Source of the DNA: Anarhynchus alexandrinus
Taxonomy: Eukaryota; Chordata; Aves; Charadriiformes; Charadriidae
Length of the DNA: 64,000 nucleotides
Assembly: GCA_008711295.1 (NCBI GenBank)
Contig: VUYV01000036.1
Coordinates: 695,187-759,186 of the forward strand
Direction of reading: 5' to 3'
Shown here: positions 1 to 14,212 of the stretch, piece after piece
How the letters are laid out: each line of letters opens with the position of its first letter
Numbering within the stretch: the stretch's first letter is position 1
Translations under genes and position numbers: made by a program
Notes under the pieces: generated by a model
Database searches by the model: none
What the model was told of the DNA's origin: nothing
Seen by the model: the letters and a program-made list of their open reading frames with translations, nothing else

Positions 1-681
1 AGAAAAGGGGGAACAAAATGCAAGATAAGAACAGTTTCTGTAACTTACAATGTTCTTGTTAAGACTTCAAGGAAAATAATTTGTTCTGATGTATATACAG
101 ATAAGCACACATACCACTCATGCTTATGTGGGAGAAGTAAAGAATACTTACAAGTATTAAAAACTGTCCATACTCAAAGGCAGATGGATCTACAAGAGCA
201 TCTGTATGAAAGTAGACTGTCTTTTCCCCCACACTGCCTGTAAGCAGTGCCCAGTCTTACTAGCTTCTTTCATAAGGTAAGGCTGTGCTTACTAAAGAAT
301 TTGATTTGTCTCTAAGGCAAAAGAAAAAAAGCTGTTCCTGCTGTTGAAGGCACAAGACTGGAAATCAGATATTCTGGGGTTTGTCTCTTCCCTGTGGGAG
401 TGCAAAAAGGTCATTTTAGCCCTGACATGTTTCTGTGCCACAATAATTTCAGATTCCAAATATGCATCACTCTAACAGATGGTTGAAGGCAAAATTGTCT
501 GGTTCATGAAATTAAAAACAAGAAGGATGGGGATGGAGATGAAATACCATTACAGTATCTTCTATAAGACATATTTACAATATTTGCCAGTAGTACTGTA
601 CTCCCTCAGCAGATCAACAGGAGAACCTAGTTATGCTATTAAATTTTCCTTTGAAAGCATTGGGAAATAGACAGTAGGCTT

Positions 682-754
682 CTGTAGGAGTCCATCATGC
701 ACAAATACACCAAGACCTCAAACTGGATGCACATCAGTGGCTATGAAATAAATT
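682..754 (+). repeat. 73-bp dispersed duplicate, copy A
   Basis: Starts CTGTAGGAGTCCATCATGC and ends ATGAAATAAATT. The same 73 bases recur in direct orientation at 2,537-2,609 with two mismatches, both transitions. The flanks outside the 73 bases do not match. I do not recognise it as a known repeat family. Confidence 0.9.
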
Positions 755-2536
755 AAACAAAACTAAATAACCACCAAATAAATAACTAGTAGAAGAAAGA
801 TCAAACTAATCAATTAATTATTAGGAAAGTCATTACTATGAAGACTTCTAATTTCAATAGCTGCAAAATAATGGACTAGAGAAAGGGACGCTAACAAAAG
901 GTTTTCAAAAGGTATAAGAGCAGAACCATTACCCACAGCTGTATTTATGATACTAAAAGGAAGCAAGTTTTACAAATCTTTTAAGTACGTCTTTCATGTC
1001 CACACGTCACCCAGCACAGCATTGTCACTGCAGCCAGCTCAGTAATTAAAACTGAATTCCAGATTAACAAAATTACTGCATAGCTTTTGGGAAAAAGTAG
1101 GGGTTTTTTGTCTGGATGACAAACACACCTAATATTACCCTGATCAACTCTGAATCACAGCAAAGTATCTCACAGATCAGAGAAAAGTAGTACTTTTACA
1201 AGTAGAAAAACCTGCTAGCTCTCATTTCCAAGGTATATGAGCAAACTGATCTCAGTAATTTCCAGATGTGGGTCATCTGTACTTTGTGTCACATCTCTTC
1301 GAAGAAAAAATCATAATCTCTGCAGGTACTGTGCCCAAAAGTTGCTCAGACTAAAAATAGCCTAGGAAGTTCGAATGGCAGTAACTTTGTAGCACTGCCA
1401 TTTATTCTTGCTGGGTATTTATTTTACCAGCGTGCTGCAGTAACCCTACTAGTCTGTATAGTTCTATTCTTTCTTTACTAGTACTACCAATGTTTCTGGC
1501 AATGCCACTACATAAAAACAGCCCCAGCCCTGAAAGATTTTCATTGCAAGTAGCAGAAAGACAGAATGCTCTGGGAAACCCAGAAGTGGGGAAGATATTT
1601 TTTAAAAGATGTAACTTGTTTTTATTGTCCTCATAATTAAGTTACAGTCACTTCCAACAGACATCAATTGCGTCTTGGCTTTACTGCCAAGAATTAACAA
1701 AAATAATTTCAAAAAGCTTCACACAGGAATCGCATTTTCCCTGAAGAGCTGACAACAGCTGAAGATTTCAGTCACATCAGTACCGTGCTTCTCCCATGCA
1801 AAATAAGAAACTTTGGTTTTCAGGGCTATTTAGTCCCATTTCTACAGAGTACATAGATCAGTAAACTAATCCCATCAGATGAAGGAAAATAATGCCATGG
1901 AAAGATGAAATAACTTCTATGAGAAGGAGAATGCAAGATTATTTTTGAACCTAGAGAGAGTGTATACTGTGTAAATTGTTCTCATTCCTGAAGGATGGCT
2001 GTAGTCTCAGTTCCCAAACTATACAGCATCCTGTGGTGCACTCCCTCCACTGACAGGCATCATGGTCAAGGAAAGAGAACATAAACCACCTAAGCACATG
2101 TGTAGTTGCCCCAGGCCTTACCACCACCTGTGAAGGTGGGGAAGCCCTCCTTCACATGCAATCCCTCTACCCGTACCCACCTGTAAAGCTATAAACAGTT
2201 GGCAAACTTCTCCTTCCCTCCTTTTTATTTAATCTAGGGTGCCATGAACTAAAGATCTTATTTCCCTCCTCTTTCAACTGATGCATTTAAATTTTTAATT
2301 TAAAACAGCTCATATTTTAATAAACTAAAAATGCATTAACATTATCAAGGCATATTACAGTCTCCTAGTTCTTAAAAGTCTATTGGCAAATCAATGCATA
2401 TCATTTAATTTGCTTACATGATAATTTGATACAGTACATGACCAGCAAAGAAAACACTGGAAAAATATGACTAAAGAAGAGACTGGAGCAAAAAAAAAAA
2501 AGAAAAAAGGGAAATTCACATTAATTTCTAAATTAA

Positions 2537-2609
2537 CTGTAGGAGTCCATCATACACAAATACACCAAGACTTCAAACTGGATGCACATCAGTGGCTATG
2601 AAATAAATT
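2537..2609 (+). repeat. 73-bp dispersed duplicate, copy B
   Basis: Second copy of the element at 682-754, 1,855 bp away and direct. It is preceded by A-rich DNA and ends at the same ATGAAATAAATT. Two differences in 73 positions indicate either a recent duplication or two young insertions of one short element. Confidence 0.9.
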
Positions 2610-5600
2610 TCACTAAACACACTAAGTACATTAAATTTCAAAGCCTGGCATTACTATATTGAAATCAAAATATTCAATTGGCCTTCTTTTCTTCACGTGA
2701 ATTTCTACTCTATTTTAGCACATACTGATTTACTGAAATGCAGTTACGTCTGGTTTAAAACTTCACCTGCATAGACAGACTTATGTCTGAGCAGAATAAA
2801 AAAAAAGGTCATTGAGAAGTGCCCAGAAGTCAGATCATACCAAGCTTACCTAATCTTATTCTTTATTAACAGATTTTTCAGAGTACACTGAAATTGCCTT
2901 ATACATTAGTTCTGCAAATAATTTTATACCACACAAAAATTTAAACATATTTGAACAATCCTGTAAATCCTGTAAAACTTGAAACTTAATAGCTTAATAT
3001 CAATTTGTGATAGGTGAATGACTTTAAAAGCATGTTAGATCCACCCCACTAGCTTGTGCCTCCATGATTCAGAATATAAAAGACATCCTAACAAAACTGC
3101 TGAAATCCTATTGTGATATTAAATTAGAGGCAGCATGCTGCTATCAATGGAGTACAATGACATAAATGAAAAGATAATCAATAAAAGCAAATGTGAAATA
3201 CAACATGACAGTTACAACATGATCAGCTTGAAGCACCTAATTTGGACTTTGAGAATGAAAGGCATAATCCTGAAGTACTATGGCTTAAAACCACAAAGAA
3301 AGAACCAGGTAATTGTCACTGAATGAGATTCATTACTCAGGAACGGTTTTGATTTTACATGTACAACACTAATACTCATCCCTTCTTAAAAGCAAAACCT
3401 AAAGGACTTTATTGTTCATTAGATGTAAAAACAAGCCTTGGATAGAGTTTCAAGGGTTGGGTTGTTGGTTTTTTGTTTAATAAAATCTAGCCTTTTAAGA
3501 CAAAAAGATACATCATTAGAATAAAACAAATTTATTCATTTCCTCTAACATTAAAAATCGTATGGCGTGGCTTTAACCTCCTATCTTTATTTATTCAATA
3601 TGAAAATCATTACTTAAACAAATATAAATTATTTAAACACTGAAAATTTAAAGACACTACGCCCATCTATTTTTAGTTATTTTGTTTCACATTTTTTATT
3701 TTTCACAATTTTTTTCAAAATGTGAAAAGGAAGTCAATTTTGATAAACAGCCGTTCACATCATCCTTTGCAAACCATTCACTCAGCTGAAATCTGACTCA
3801 AGCGGACAAATAACTCAGAGGCACTTTGTCTTTCCGTATTTCATTTCCGTACCAATGAAGAAACATTTCCTAAAATGTACTCTTCTCCTATTACTTGCGT
3901 CAGCCACGCAGCTCAAAACAAGCTCACAGAAACTCCGCAAGCTGACTTGTCACGCCAGGTGAAAGCAGTACCTCTACGTTATCTGAAACCAGGTGCGTCA
4001 GCCTCTGAAGAAAGACGTTATGCTGGTGTCCATTTCAATTAACCTGCCCGGCTTTATAAACATCCCTAGTCCCAGCCATCTGAACAGGTTGGTGCCCTTT
4101 TCCAAGCAGCGAGAGAAGCAATATGGCCAATAGGGCTATGTGAAAAAAGGATGATTCTTCTCATCTCTCCATCCCCAAAACTCAGGAAAAAGATTAGATG
4201 CACATTAAGCAAGTGAATAAATACATTAGAAGTGTTGTCTAATAAGGTAAATCTGAAAAGATTAAAAACATTAAGGAAAAAGCAGTATTTGATTAAAAGC
4301 AAATTTTAACCAATTACTTCATCCTCCCTTTTTACTTAAATAAAAAATGATCGATCTTTGTAATTTTCGGAACAAAGAGTTAAGTACCCCACAAATGTCC
4401 AAATTACTACTGACCCTATGTCTACAGGGCAAAAGCTTTAAGGCAGTCTTACAGTCATCTTCTCGTCCTCCAAGACTAAAAAGTTTCATAGCAACCTAAC
4501 AGAACATGTTTACAGACATATGTAGTCAATTATTCTGCATTAATGTTTTGGCCTGCTTCATCTTTATTTGTTCCAAGCAGTCAGGAAAAAAGTATTTCAG
4601 ATTTCAGTATCTGCAATGAAACATGTTCCTGTCTCAAATTAACTTCAAAAAATAAGATATTCAAAAAATATCAAATCTCCTATAATGTTAACACACCACC
4701 CAAGGCTCCAACTCTGAGTAATTTCACATTACTCTGCAAGAGCCTACGTTGGATGACTGGAGTGGTTTAAGGAGTACTCTTGGTGATTTAGTCAAAGGAG
4801 GGTGTTTTGGTTTGTTTTTAAGATACTTCTACAACACTTGTACTTAAAAAAGACATCTTAAAAGACGTCAGTACTGAGTAGTATTAACAATATACCGGGG
4901 CAGCATTTTCTTTATCCCCATTATCTCATTAACTTCCATTTAAAACATCCATTAGAAGTCAAATTAGAGTGCAACAAGCTAAATATATTCTGTCCTCAAC
5001 TGCAGCAATCATGAACACGTGTGGAGAAACAGAGGACTGGAAAGAAAAGGAAGTCCCAGCAGATCAGCTTCTTTGCTACTCACTGGGGACTTCATGTAGA
5101 AGATTCAAATAGAAATGACTGATTTCAAATTAGTCTTGCCATTAGAGACCTGTTCTAATCCTATAATATCTAGGAGTTTTCATAGATAAACATCTACATA
5201 AATCTACTAACTCTATTCCTTAACATAATTTAACACAATCTATCCAGCGTCCAGACTTTCTTGATCCCACAACCCCTTTTAAACCCTGTTCTACAATTGA
5301 TGACACTTGTTATCTTCCATTTCTCTGATACTGAGTGAGAGGGCATGCATCACAGCAAGTACTTTGGTAAATGCATACTCAGCTCTTTTAGAGCTCCTGG
5401 GTGAAGACGAAACAGTTCTAGTAGTTTCTTATTAATTTTAATCAATTTGTTCTGCCACTTCTATTGACATTCTAGTCACAGTTCTTCAGCTTTAAAAAAG
5501 GGTGTGCAATGGGCACTGTTCCTCTATAGTGAATATTAGTAAAAACACGTTAGCTTGCAAGCTGAATAATGCAAACTACAAATCTACTTGTCCAAAGTAA

Positions 5601-6080
5601 GGCTTCAGTTTCACAGACACAGAGATGGTTTACCTCTCAATCTTGCATCCTTGCACACTAATATGCCATGCCATTTAAAAAGCTGCTTTTTCCAGAGCTG
5701 CCCAATAGATCGATTTACCTACCTAACAGATGAAAAGTAATCACGTGAAATGAAAAGGATTTCATATGCAAATAGCTTATAACTTCTTATGATGAATTTT
5801 ACCTACTGTGTGTAGAATAACACAATTTACAGAATTGAGCTTTACTCCTCTCCTATTCTTCCCCAATTCTGTATCCTACAAGAGTTGCACAGTGTGAGCC
5901 GAGAACATCTGTGACATTCCCAGCTGGCTTCAAGGACTCAGCCATACCTTTGGCATAGCTCAGCCAACCACGCGGCTGAGTAACCAGGTCTCAGCCCCCA
6001 TTTAAGTCAATTTAAAGTCTCAAGTCAAGTGCGATAAGTTGGGTCTGTTATAGGAGAAACATATATATCCACACACATAC

Positions 6081-6102
6081 AAAAAAAAAAAAAAAAAAAA
6101 AA
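6081..6102 (+). repeat. A-tract
   Basis: About 22 consecutive A preceded by ATATATATCCACACACATAC, a simple-sequence stretch inside BCKDHB intron 3. No attached retroposon body was recognised. Confidence 0.85.
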
Positions 6103-7637
6103 TCACTGTGTATACACAGCCTATGCTTTCAAAATAATTTCAACTTTTACTTACTTTGAATGAAAAATTCATTCAAATTTTGTTTAAATAGCAACTAATT
6201 CATGGCAGATTGCCATTACTTTTTCCTTAAATATTCCAAAAACTCACATTATGGCAATAAGATACACAAATCAGTGAACAAAAAAAAAAAGGTACTTCAG
6301 AAATCTGTGAGTGACTGAGAACAGGGTCAAAATGGAGACCTGCATGCACTAAACTCATTTAGCTGCTTCCTCTTCTGCTGCTGCAAAATCCACTATCACA
6401 CTCTACTCTGCAACAAAGGACCCAACTTCTTATTCTAGACAAAAGTTTTATAAAGGTCAAATGACAGATAAGTCTTTCTTACTCAGTTTCACTTGTTTAC
6501 AGGAGTCTTAATTAAGCTTATTTGGGGGGAAAAGAGAAAAGTAAAAAAAAAAAAATAAAATGACTTGCACAAAAAAAATGGACCCTTCTGAAGCATTAAT
6601 CACCACAGTATTGCCCAAAGAAAAGGACACCTGTTCTGACAGGTAACTGGTAAGAACAGGAGTTCCTCACAGGTTTATCATTTATTCCACTGACATAACC
6701 AACACTTCCGAAGAGTACTTCAAGTAAATTGGAAATTAAAAATAGCTGAAGGGTAAGTTTTCCTTTTAAGTCTTCCCCAGTTACTAATGCCAAGGCATTC
6801 ATACATTTGAACAGACATGAATATTTGAACTAGCAGTTCTAGCTCAAAGTGTTCTCAACACATCATTCTCTTACTCAAGACGGTGCATTTTTCTTCCAAG
6901 AGCTCCATAAATCCAAACTGCACTTTCACCTCCTCAAGATTCCCTTAGGAGAAAAGCATGTTTATTGCATTTTTATTTAACCCTCACTCTCAATAACTAT
7001 ATCAGAGCCAGGAGAACTGCTGGAGAACAAAGAAAACACTACCATGGACTGGGAGTAACCTCAGTTATCTATGAATTCGCATAATCTGCGCATTCACTGA
7101 ATTGAGGGTTTGGAAGGAAAGGAAGCTTGCCTTCTAGGAAAACTTAGTAAATTCTTAAAGTTGTTCACAGCATGAACATAACGTTAAGCATTTACTCAGT
7201 TGCCAGGCTTACAGCCCTCTGGATGAGGGAGGACCCAGGAAAATTTATTTATAAACAGCTCTACCTTCCTGAAGCAAATAGGGAAAACTTGCTTTTTTGG
7301 TCCTCTCCCCAGCTTCAGATTTCCTATCATTTGTCACAAAGTAGCATCCCACCAAAAGCTAAAGCATAAGCCAGAAATATTAAAATATATTATCTAATTA
7401 TCTACCTTTCTCAAGGAAGAAGTGGGAACAGAAGGGGCCAGGGGAGGTTAATGCATATGGCACAACAGCATAGCTTTGAATGCCAGTAAACTTGCACGTC
7501 ATTTAATCCTTCAATGACGAAAAAGCAGCCAAGCAGTAGTATAAGCAAGGGGGGTGATCAGATTCTTTTCAGGTACACAGTGATAGGTGAAAGAACACCA
7601 CAAAAAGGGAAACTGATGATGTAACAGGAAAAAACCT

Positions 7638-7825
7638 CACTGTGACAGCAGCCAAACGCTGGAACAAGATGCCCAGAGAGGTTGTGTAAGCTCCTTCCTT
7701 GGACACATTCAGAACTCACTTGGACAAGACCACAACCAACCTAAACTGGCTCTATGTTGAGTACCGGTTTGGATCAGATGACCTTCAAGGTCTTTCCCTT
7801 CCAGCCCTTATTCTTCTATGATTCA
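7638..7825 (+). mobile_element. CR1 LINE 3'-end fragment
   Basis: A degraded CR1 tail. It shows the typical order of ORF2 C-terminal and 3' UTR sequence: GTGACAGCAGCCAAACGCTGG, CCCAGAGAGGTTGTG, GGATCAGATGACCTTCAAGG, then TTCTTCTATGATTC. It is 5'-truncated, as most CR1 insertions are, and has no intact coding frame. Confidence 0.85.
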
Positions 7826-10800
7826 TTAACAGCCCTAAGCAGGGTTACATGCTGACTGCCCAAATTTTTTATGTCTGTACCTGTCCTGCTGACGGAAGCA
7901 TTTCATGACATTGATAAAATAATACTGATTCAGCTCCACACTGTTAGAAAAATATTCGGTAAGCAGCTCACATCAAAGTGGCAGATCTGCTCACCAGAAT
8001 TTCTTTTTACTGATGACTATGCAGGTAGCCCACTCCACATTGAATTCCTTCTGATCATCTAGCTCCTATACCCAGTTGTATCAGTCTAAAGAAAAAAAGC
8101 ACGATGCCTAACTACACCAAGGCATTCAAGCGTTCCTCCAACTATGATTAATAACATTCCTTGTTCAACCACAAAAAAATTATGTTGTGTGAGAAGCACA
8201 CGTGCAGAAAACCATAACTGACTACAAAGTTAAACGTGCAAAGCTACATCAGATGACAGACGGCTTACTTGCAAAAATACACCCTAAAATGGACATCTAC
8301 CAAACACTTACATGTGGGTATAACAAAGGGACAATATATCAGCTTTATTTAAGAGGCTTAGGTCAGTTCTATGCATTTTCAGACTATCCGCAACGTTACA
8401 TGACATGACAAGAGATCCAACGGGAAAAGACAGAACAGTTACCAAAGCTGTAATTCACATATTACAACATGTGAATGAAAATTCTGCTGTAATAGGCTGG
8501 GTATGCTATCTGGATGACAAACCAGGGAGCAAGCAAAACTGCGTCAAATACAAGGCACCCTCTCCCACGCTCCTTGGTATCAGTAGCGTTGAAATACTTC
8601 GTAGTAAATTTGAAGGCATGCTGGATCTACCCTAAATTGTGAAGCAACTATTCTCAACACAAAAGCAGGGATTTAATGCTGCTAAAGAACAAAGTGCTGA
8701 CTGACCAGCTAGATGCAGTAATGAAAAACATCTTATGAATCTCCCTTGCAACCATGCCTGTCCCTTGATAATGCAAAGCATGTGCATGAGAAAAATCAAT
8801 AAATTGATCTATACTTGGTGCTTCCATACAAGTGTGAAAACTTTTTACCAAGTTTTTAGGATTTAATGTTTCTACAATTTGAAAAGAAAGGAGATCTTTT
8901 ATAATAAATGACTACCATGATAGGTCAGCCTGGTCACTGGAAGATAGCCCTGAATCAAGTTAAATTAAGATTAACCTGCTTCTCAAAGTGCTTCTGTTGC
9001 AAAGCTGCATAGACAATTGACTGCACTGGGGTGATAGTCTTGACCTTTTTGACCGTTCTAGGCTTCAAGCAAATTACTTCCAAGAAATATCTGAGTATTC
9101 TACTCCCTGTAATAAAGTCTGCAGCACCTTCTTAAACTGAAGTGGTGATAATTACCACACTCTTATCACCAAACTCAGAGGCAGAAAAAACAGCGGATAT
9201 ACTAAATTAGTCCCACTTGACGAGTACAAATGGAACGAAGCGCATACTGATCACAGGACTAACCAAGGAAATTGAGAATCACTGAATTCCACCTAAGAAA
9301 TAGTAAAGGCATAAAGACTGACATCTAAAACAAGGTACATGAACTGTGCTTGCAGACCTGGTATTAATGCAGACTGTGAATACTAGTTATGCTGATCGAT
9401 TCCATCTCATGTCTTTAATATGCAAAGTTTCATCCTCCTTGATGCTATATTACTGAAATATTACTTTTAAACGTTCCACTGCAAGCATTTTCTGAAGTGA
9501 AAAATTCCAATTTTATGAAGTTCAGCACCACGTACTTTTTTGTGCAGCAGTGTATCTTGAAATATCTTAAAAATGCATTAGAACAGCTTTCTTAAGCTCT
9601 GTACTGAGTATCAGGTTCTATATTAAAAAGTATATCCCTTATCTTTCCCTCGAACAGGTTTACAGCATATAAAAAGAGACATAATAAATATTAGTAACAC
9701 CCAAACAAATAAAATACTGTTTTCACACCAGACACACTATCAGAAAAATTTAAAAAATTAAAACATAACAATAATAAGTTCTATTTAGCTCTGACACAGA
9801 CTGATTTATATCAATAGCCCACAGACACTGTGTAAAAGGACATTGTATCAAGTTCTCAAATAATTTTTCCTTTTTCCTAACTGTAAATCTTAAGAAAAGA
9901 ATTGGCTATTTAAGATGAAAATGAACAAAATGTACTATTGTGTAATGAGTCTGGAACACGTTCTCCAGATGTTACTGTTCAAAGACATTTATATAAATCA
10001 GAACAAAATCCAGATCTTGCCAAACTGCTCTGGAAGAACCAGGCAAGCAAGCTGCAGGATTCTGCGCTTAAATCCATCCACAAAGAAATAAGGATAACCA
10101 AACTCCAGACTACTTATGATTTACTCAATCTATACACAAGAATTAGTCATTTGTTCCACTCTCAGCTTAAGTCCACCACATCAAAAATTCTGAACTACTT
10201 CATTCTACCACATGCAATATGTTAGGAAGGACCAGCACCTACATAAAAGAGGAGGAAGCACAGTGCTTCTCCAACAAGCTTGCAGTCTGCTTCTGAACCA
10301 TTGAGCTAACATTTTCTATTTGTTTACACAATAAACCCCTAACACTTATTTCTTACGCTACTTTAGGCTGAGTTTTTCTCCTCCCTACAATAGCATATTG
10401 ATACATTCTCAAAGCATGCAAGAGACCTCACAATTCCTGATAAAAAAACCTCTCAGAAAAACCCTAAAGTGTCTCCCCACCTGTTGAAGTAATACCCAAC
10501 CACTAGTAGTTTCCGGGAGGCAGAACACACTACCTTAACACACTGCATTACAGGACCCAACCAGTCCATCCAAATTGTGTTCTTGTACTTCTTGCCCTTG
10601 CACCGTAATGCTTGGCACCACAAGAACAGACCCAGAACCTCCACAGACAGATCTCTGCTCCCTTGCCAGTTACATGCTGTGAAGTCTCTGCAATAAACAA
10701 TTTCCTGAAATCACTAACAAAAAAGATCTACAATATAAATACTTTAAAGTATTTTATGGATTTTGGAGGCAAATTATTAGATTTAAAGAAAAAAAAAACG

Positions 10801-13311
10801 CACTATAGATACCTCTATTATCTCAGCTTCAAAAGGTTCTCCTGTTATTTCATGCTACTAAAAGCTGTCAGGACATTAAGCCATTTTTGTAAGTATATCC
10901 AGTTCTTAGCCAAGAAACTTCACCAAATATCGTAACAACCTGGGGACAACCTTATCTTCTCACCCACATTTTCCCCCCATAGGCATTTCACTTGAACACA
11001 GAACTTGTCTTCAGGAGTTTTCTACAGCTCAAGCTCATAAAACAACACTGTGTTCGAGTAGATACTTTTCTTCAAAGAATGACTACCACAATTTTAGAAA
11101 GGCTGGCGTCCCTTGGGCATGGCTGGGTACAGTCACCCACTGGTCAAATAAACAAAAACTCCTGAATTACTTTCTTGGACTATAAACAAATGACTCACTG
11201 AGAATATAGTGTTCTCTGAAAACTCATACAGGTCTTTACACCTTAGACACGAGGTCTACAGAATAACAACCAGGGATTACAGTGGATCAGACATTGGAAA
11301 CAAACATTACTGCTGCAAGACAAGCTAGCATTATGAGATGTATCAACAGAAAGCTGTAAGCAACCAGGTTTCACTCAGTAAGAGCCAGAGTAATGTATCC
11401 AGTCCTGGATAGCCCATATTCTTCAGTTGCAGCAACTGTCCAGAGAAAACCAATCAATATGAAAAAGCTTCAAACCATAAGAACAACCCTGCACTGGGAC
11501 AGCGTGTGTAGGGAAGCCAGGGAATCTCCATCTTGGAAGGCTAAGAACAGCCTTTGCCAGCTGATCTGTCCCAAAACATACCCTGTGCTTCAGAGATCTA
11601 ATTCTGTAAGGCAGGCAGAAAGTAGGGGAAAAACAAATATGGAAGTGATAAGTAAAATCATTTTTAAAGCATCCATCTGATTGCTAATGTGGCTAGGTCA
11701 TCCTGACATAAGGATGTTATTTTCTTGCTATAACTGTGGTTTCATATGCAGTTCAGCCACTTGCTTTCTGATGTGTTTGAAATTTTCCACAAGGGAAATC
11801 TTTGATTCAACTCTCCCCACCCTCATGGGATTCCATACAAATGTTATTCCTTCTCTTGATTTTCCTTTTCTTCTTCCAGTTTGCAAGAAAACATCCTGGA
11901 CTGATTGAACAGACACTAATTACTGTTCAAAATCTGTTCCCCATCCATTTCACACTTGTTTTTTTTTAATATGGTTTGGAAGAAAGAAAAAATCCTACCA
12001 ACTTTATCTACGCTTCTAGATGCATCAAAATAATAAAACATAGCAAGGATTATTTATAAAATAAGCCTATATGTTTGAACACAACAGGGAAAGAAAACAA
12101 GTAAATTTCAAGTTACATGTGCGTACTTATTGCATCCTTTTTACTCCATGTGAGGAAATCTATTTTAGCTATGAAAAATGAGTAAGGAGGAAAAAAATTG
12201 AAGCTGCTTATTCCTCATTTACTACTGTCTGCATGTATGAATGTCTCCAGCCATGTATGATATTCAGAATGACCTGAAAGGAAATGATCTGAAATTGATT
12301 TTGGTTTATCCTACATATAGGAGTCACACGCAGTTGTTCTTACTGAGTTTCATTTTATGAAGCGTCCAACCTGAAAAGAAGCAATTACTGACTGCACAGC
12401 TGTACCATAGAAAGGACTTAGGGACTAAAGCATGCCACAAACTGACAGTCAACACCACACTGCCAATAAAGGGAGCAAACATCACTCCAGAACATGTTAG
12501 TAATATTACACAGAAACCGTATGAAAAGCATTTTGTTCTAACTGACTTTGTATGAGAGTACCACGAGCTGCTGTGGGCAGTAAGCACTGATAAACAAAAA
12601 GGAGGACAGCAGTAACAGAGAACAAACAGAAAGGCTAAAAGAAATCGCGACAGGCAAAAATAAAAGCCATTAGTGAAAGAGCCTCCAAACAGCAATGGGA
12701 CATTAATCCAGAAAGGAGGAAACCTATCTTCCTCCTGTTCACCCTGCTATCACACAGAGGATCCCAAACAGTGACAAATGTATCACATGAGCAAAAACCA
12801 AATTCATTCCAAAACATTTCAAAAGAACAAATGCTGACAAAACTATTTCTGCTGCATCTCCAGAGATCAGCTTTCATATCTTAGTCAACTCTTTCGGGAG
12901 TAAGTTCAGAATGCCTGAAGGACAGAACTGAGGCCAAGTCTATTCTACCCTGGGCAAGCACTCACTTCTGGTGGGCGGTACCACAGTGGCATCCTCCAGA
13001 AACTGAGGGAATCTTTGAAATAAAAATTCCTATTCAAAGTATTCATGGTCTACGCATATTTCCAAATAGTTGCAAGTGAACTAAAATGGCATTATTCAAG
13101 GATTACCTACTGAAAATTTAAAAAAAAAAAACCCACTCATTTACACTACTCTTTCAGCCCAAAAATAATTTCCAATAGCTCAAAAACTTCTAAGGTAATC
13201 TAATCGATCATCCACATATTAGGAATCTAACTGAAGCAGTCACTGAGACTCCCTTGGAGGCAAACAGAAAGACATGCCACGAAATAGAAATGCAGGCTGC
13301 TGCATGACACA

Positions 13312-14212
13312 GGATCGCGTGCACCCTCAGTAAGTTTGCAGACGACACCAAGTTAGGCGGGAGTGTCGATCTGCTTGAGGGTAGGATGGCTTACAGAGGG
13401 ATCTGGACAGGCTGGATCCATGGACTGAGGCCAATGGTATGAGATTCAACAAGGCCAAGTGCCGGGTCCTGCACTTGGGTCACAACAACCCCATGCAGTG
13501 CTACAGGCTTGGGGAAGGGTGGCTGGAAAGCTGCCTGGCAGAAAAGAACCTGGGGGTGTTGGTCAACAGCCAGCTGAATATGAGCCAGCAGTGTGCCCAG
13601 ATGGCCAAGAAGGCCAATGGTATCCTGGCCTGTATCAGGAATAGTATGGCCAGCAGGATTAGCGGAAGTGATCGTCCCCCTGTACTGAGCACTGGTGAGG
13701 CCCCACCTCGAGTACTGTGTTCAGTTTTGGGCCCCTCACTACAAGAAAGACATTGAGGTGCTGGAGCGTGTCCAGAGAAGGGCAACAAAGGTGGTGAGGG
13801 GTCTGGAGCACAAGTCTTATGAGGAGCGGCCGAGGGAACTGGGGTTGTTTAGGCTGGAGAAAAGGAGGCTGAGGGGAGACCTTATCACTCTCTACAGCTA
13901 CCTGAAAGGAGGCTGTAGTGAGGTGGGGTCAGTCCCTTCTCCCACGTAACAAGCATAGGAAAAGAGGAAACAGCCTCAAGTTGCACCAGGGGAGGTTTAG
14001 ATTGGATATTAGGAAAAATTTCTTCACCAAAAGGGTTATCAAGCATTGGAACAGACTGCCCAGGGAAGTGATTGAGTGACCATCTCTGGAGGTATTTAAA
14101 AGAAGTGTAGATGTGGTGCTTACGGACATGGTTTAGTGGTGGACTTGGCAGTGTTAGGTTAGTGGTTGGATTTGACCTGAAAGGTCTTTTCGAACCTAAA
14201 GGATCCTATGAT
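13312..14212 (+). mobile_element. CR1 LINE, 5'-truncated (RT C-terminal part and 3' end)
   Basis: About 900 bp of the 3' half of CR1. It begins inside ORF2 at the codons for the reverse-transcriptase block (TCAGTAAGTTTGCAGACGAC corresponds to SKFADD) and runs through [37 protein letters not shown] and [20 protein letters not shown]. It ends GGATCCTATGATC. The coding frame is broken (the segments sit in at least two frames), so it is a dead copy inside BCKDHB intron 3. It overlaps several spurious open frames on both strands. Confidence 0.95.

Noticed and set aside
12324..12877. Two overlapping minus-strand frames rich in Cys, Phe and Leu
   Set aside because: No domain or splice support. The hydrophobic composition comes from reading A-rich intron DNA on the opposite strand.
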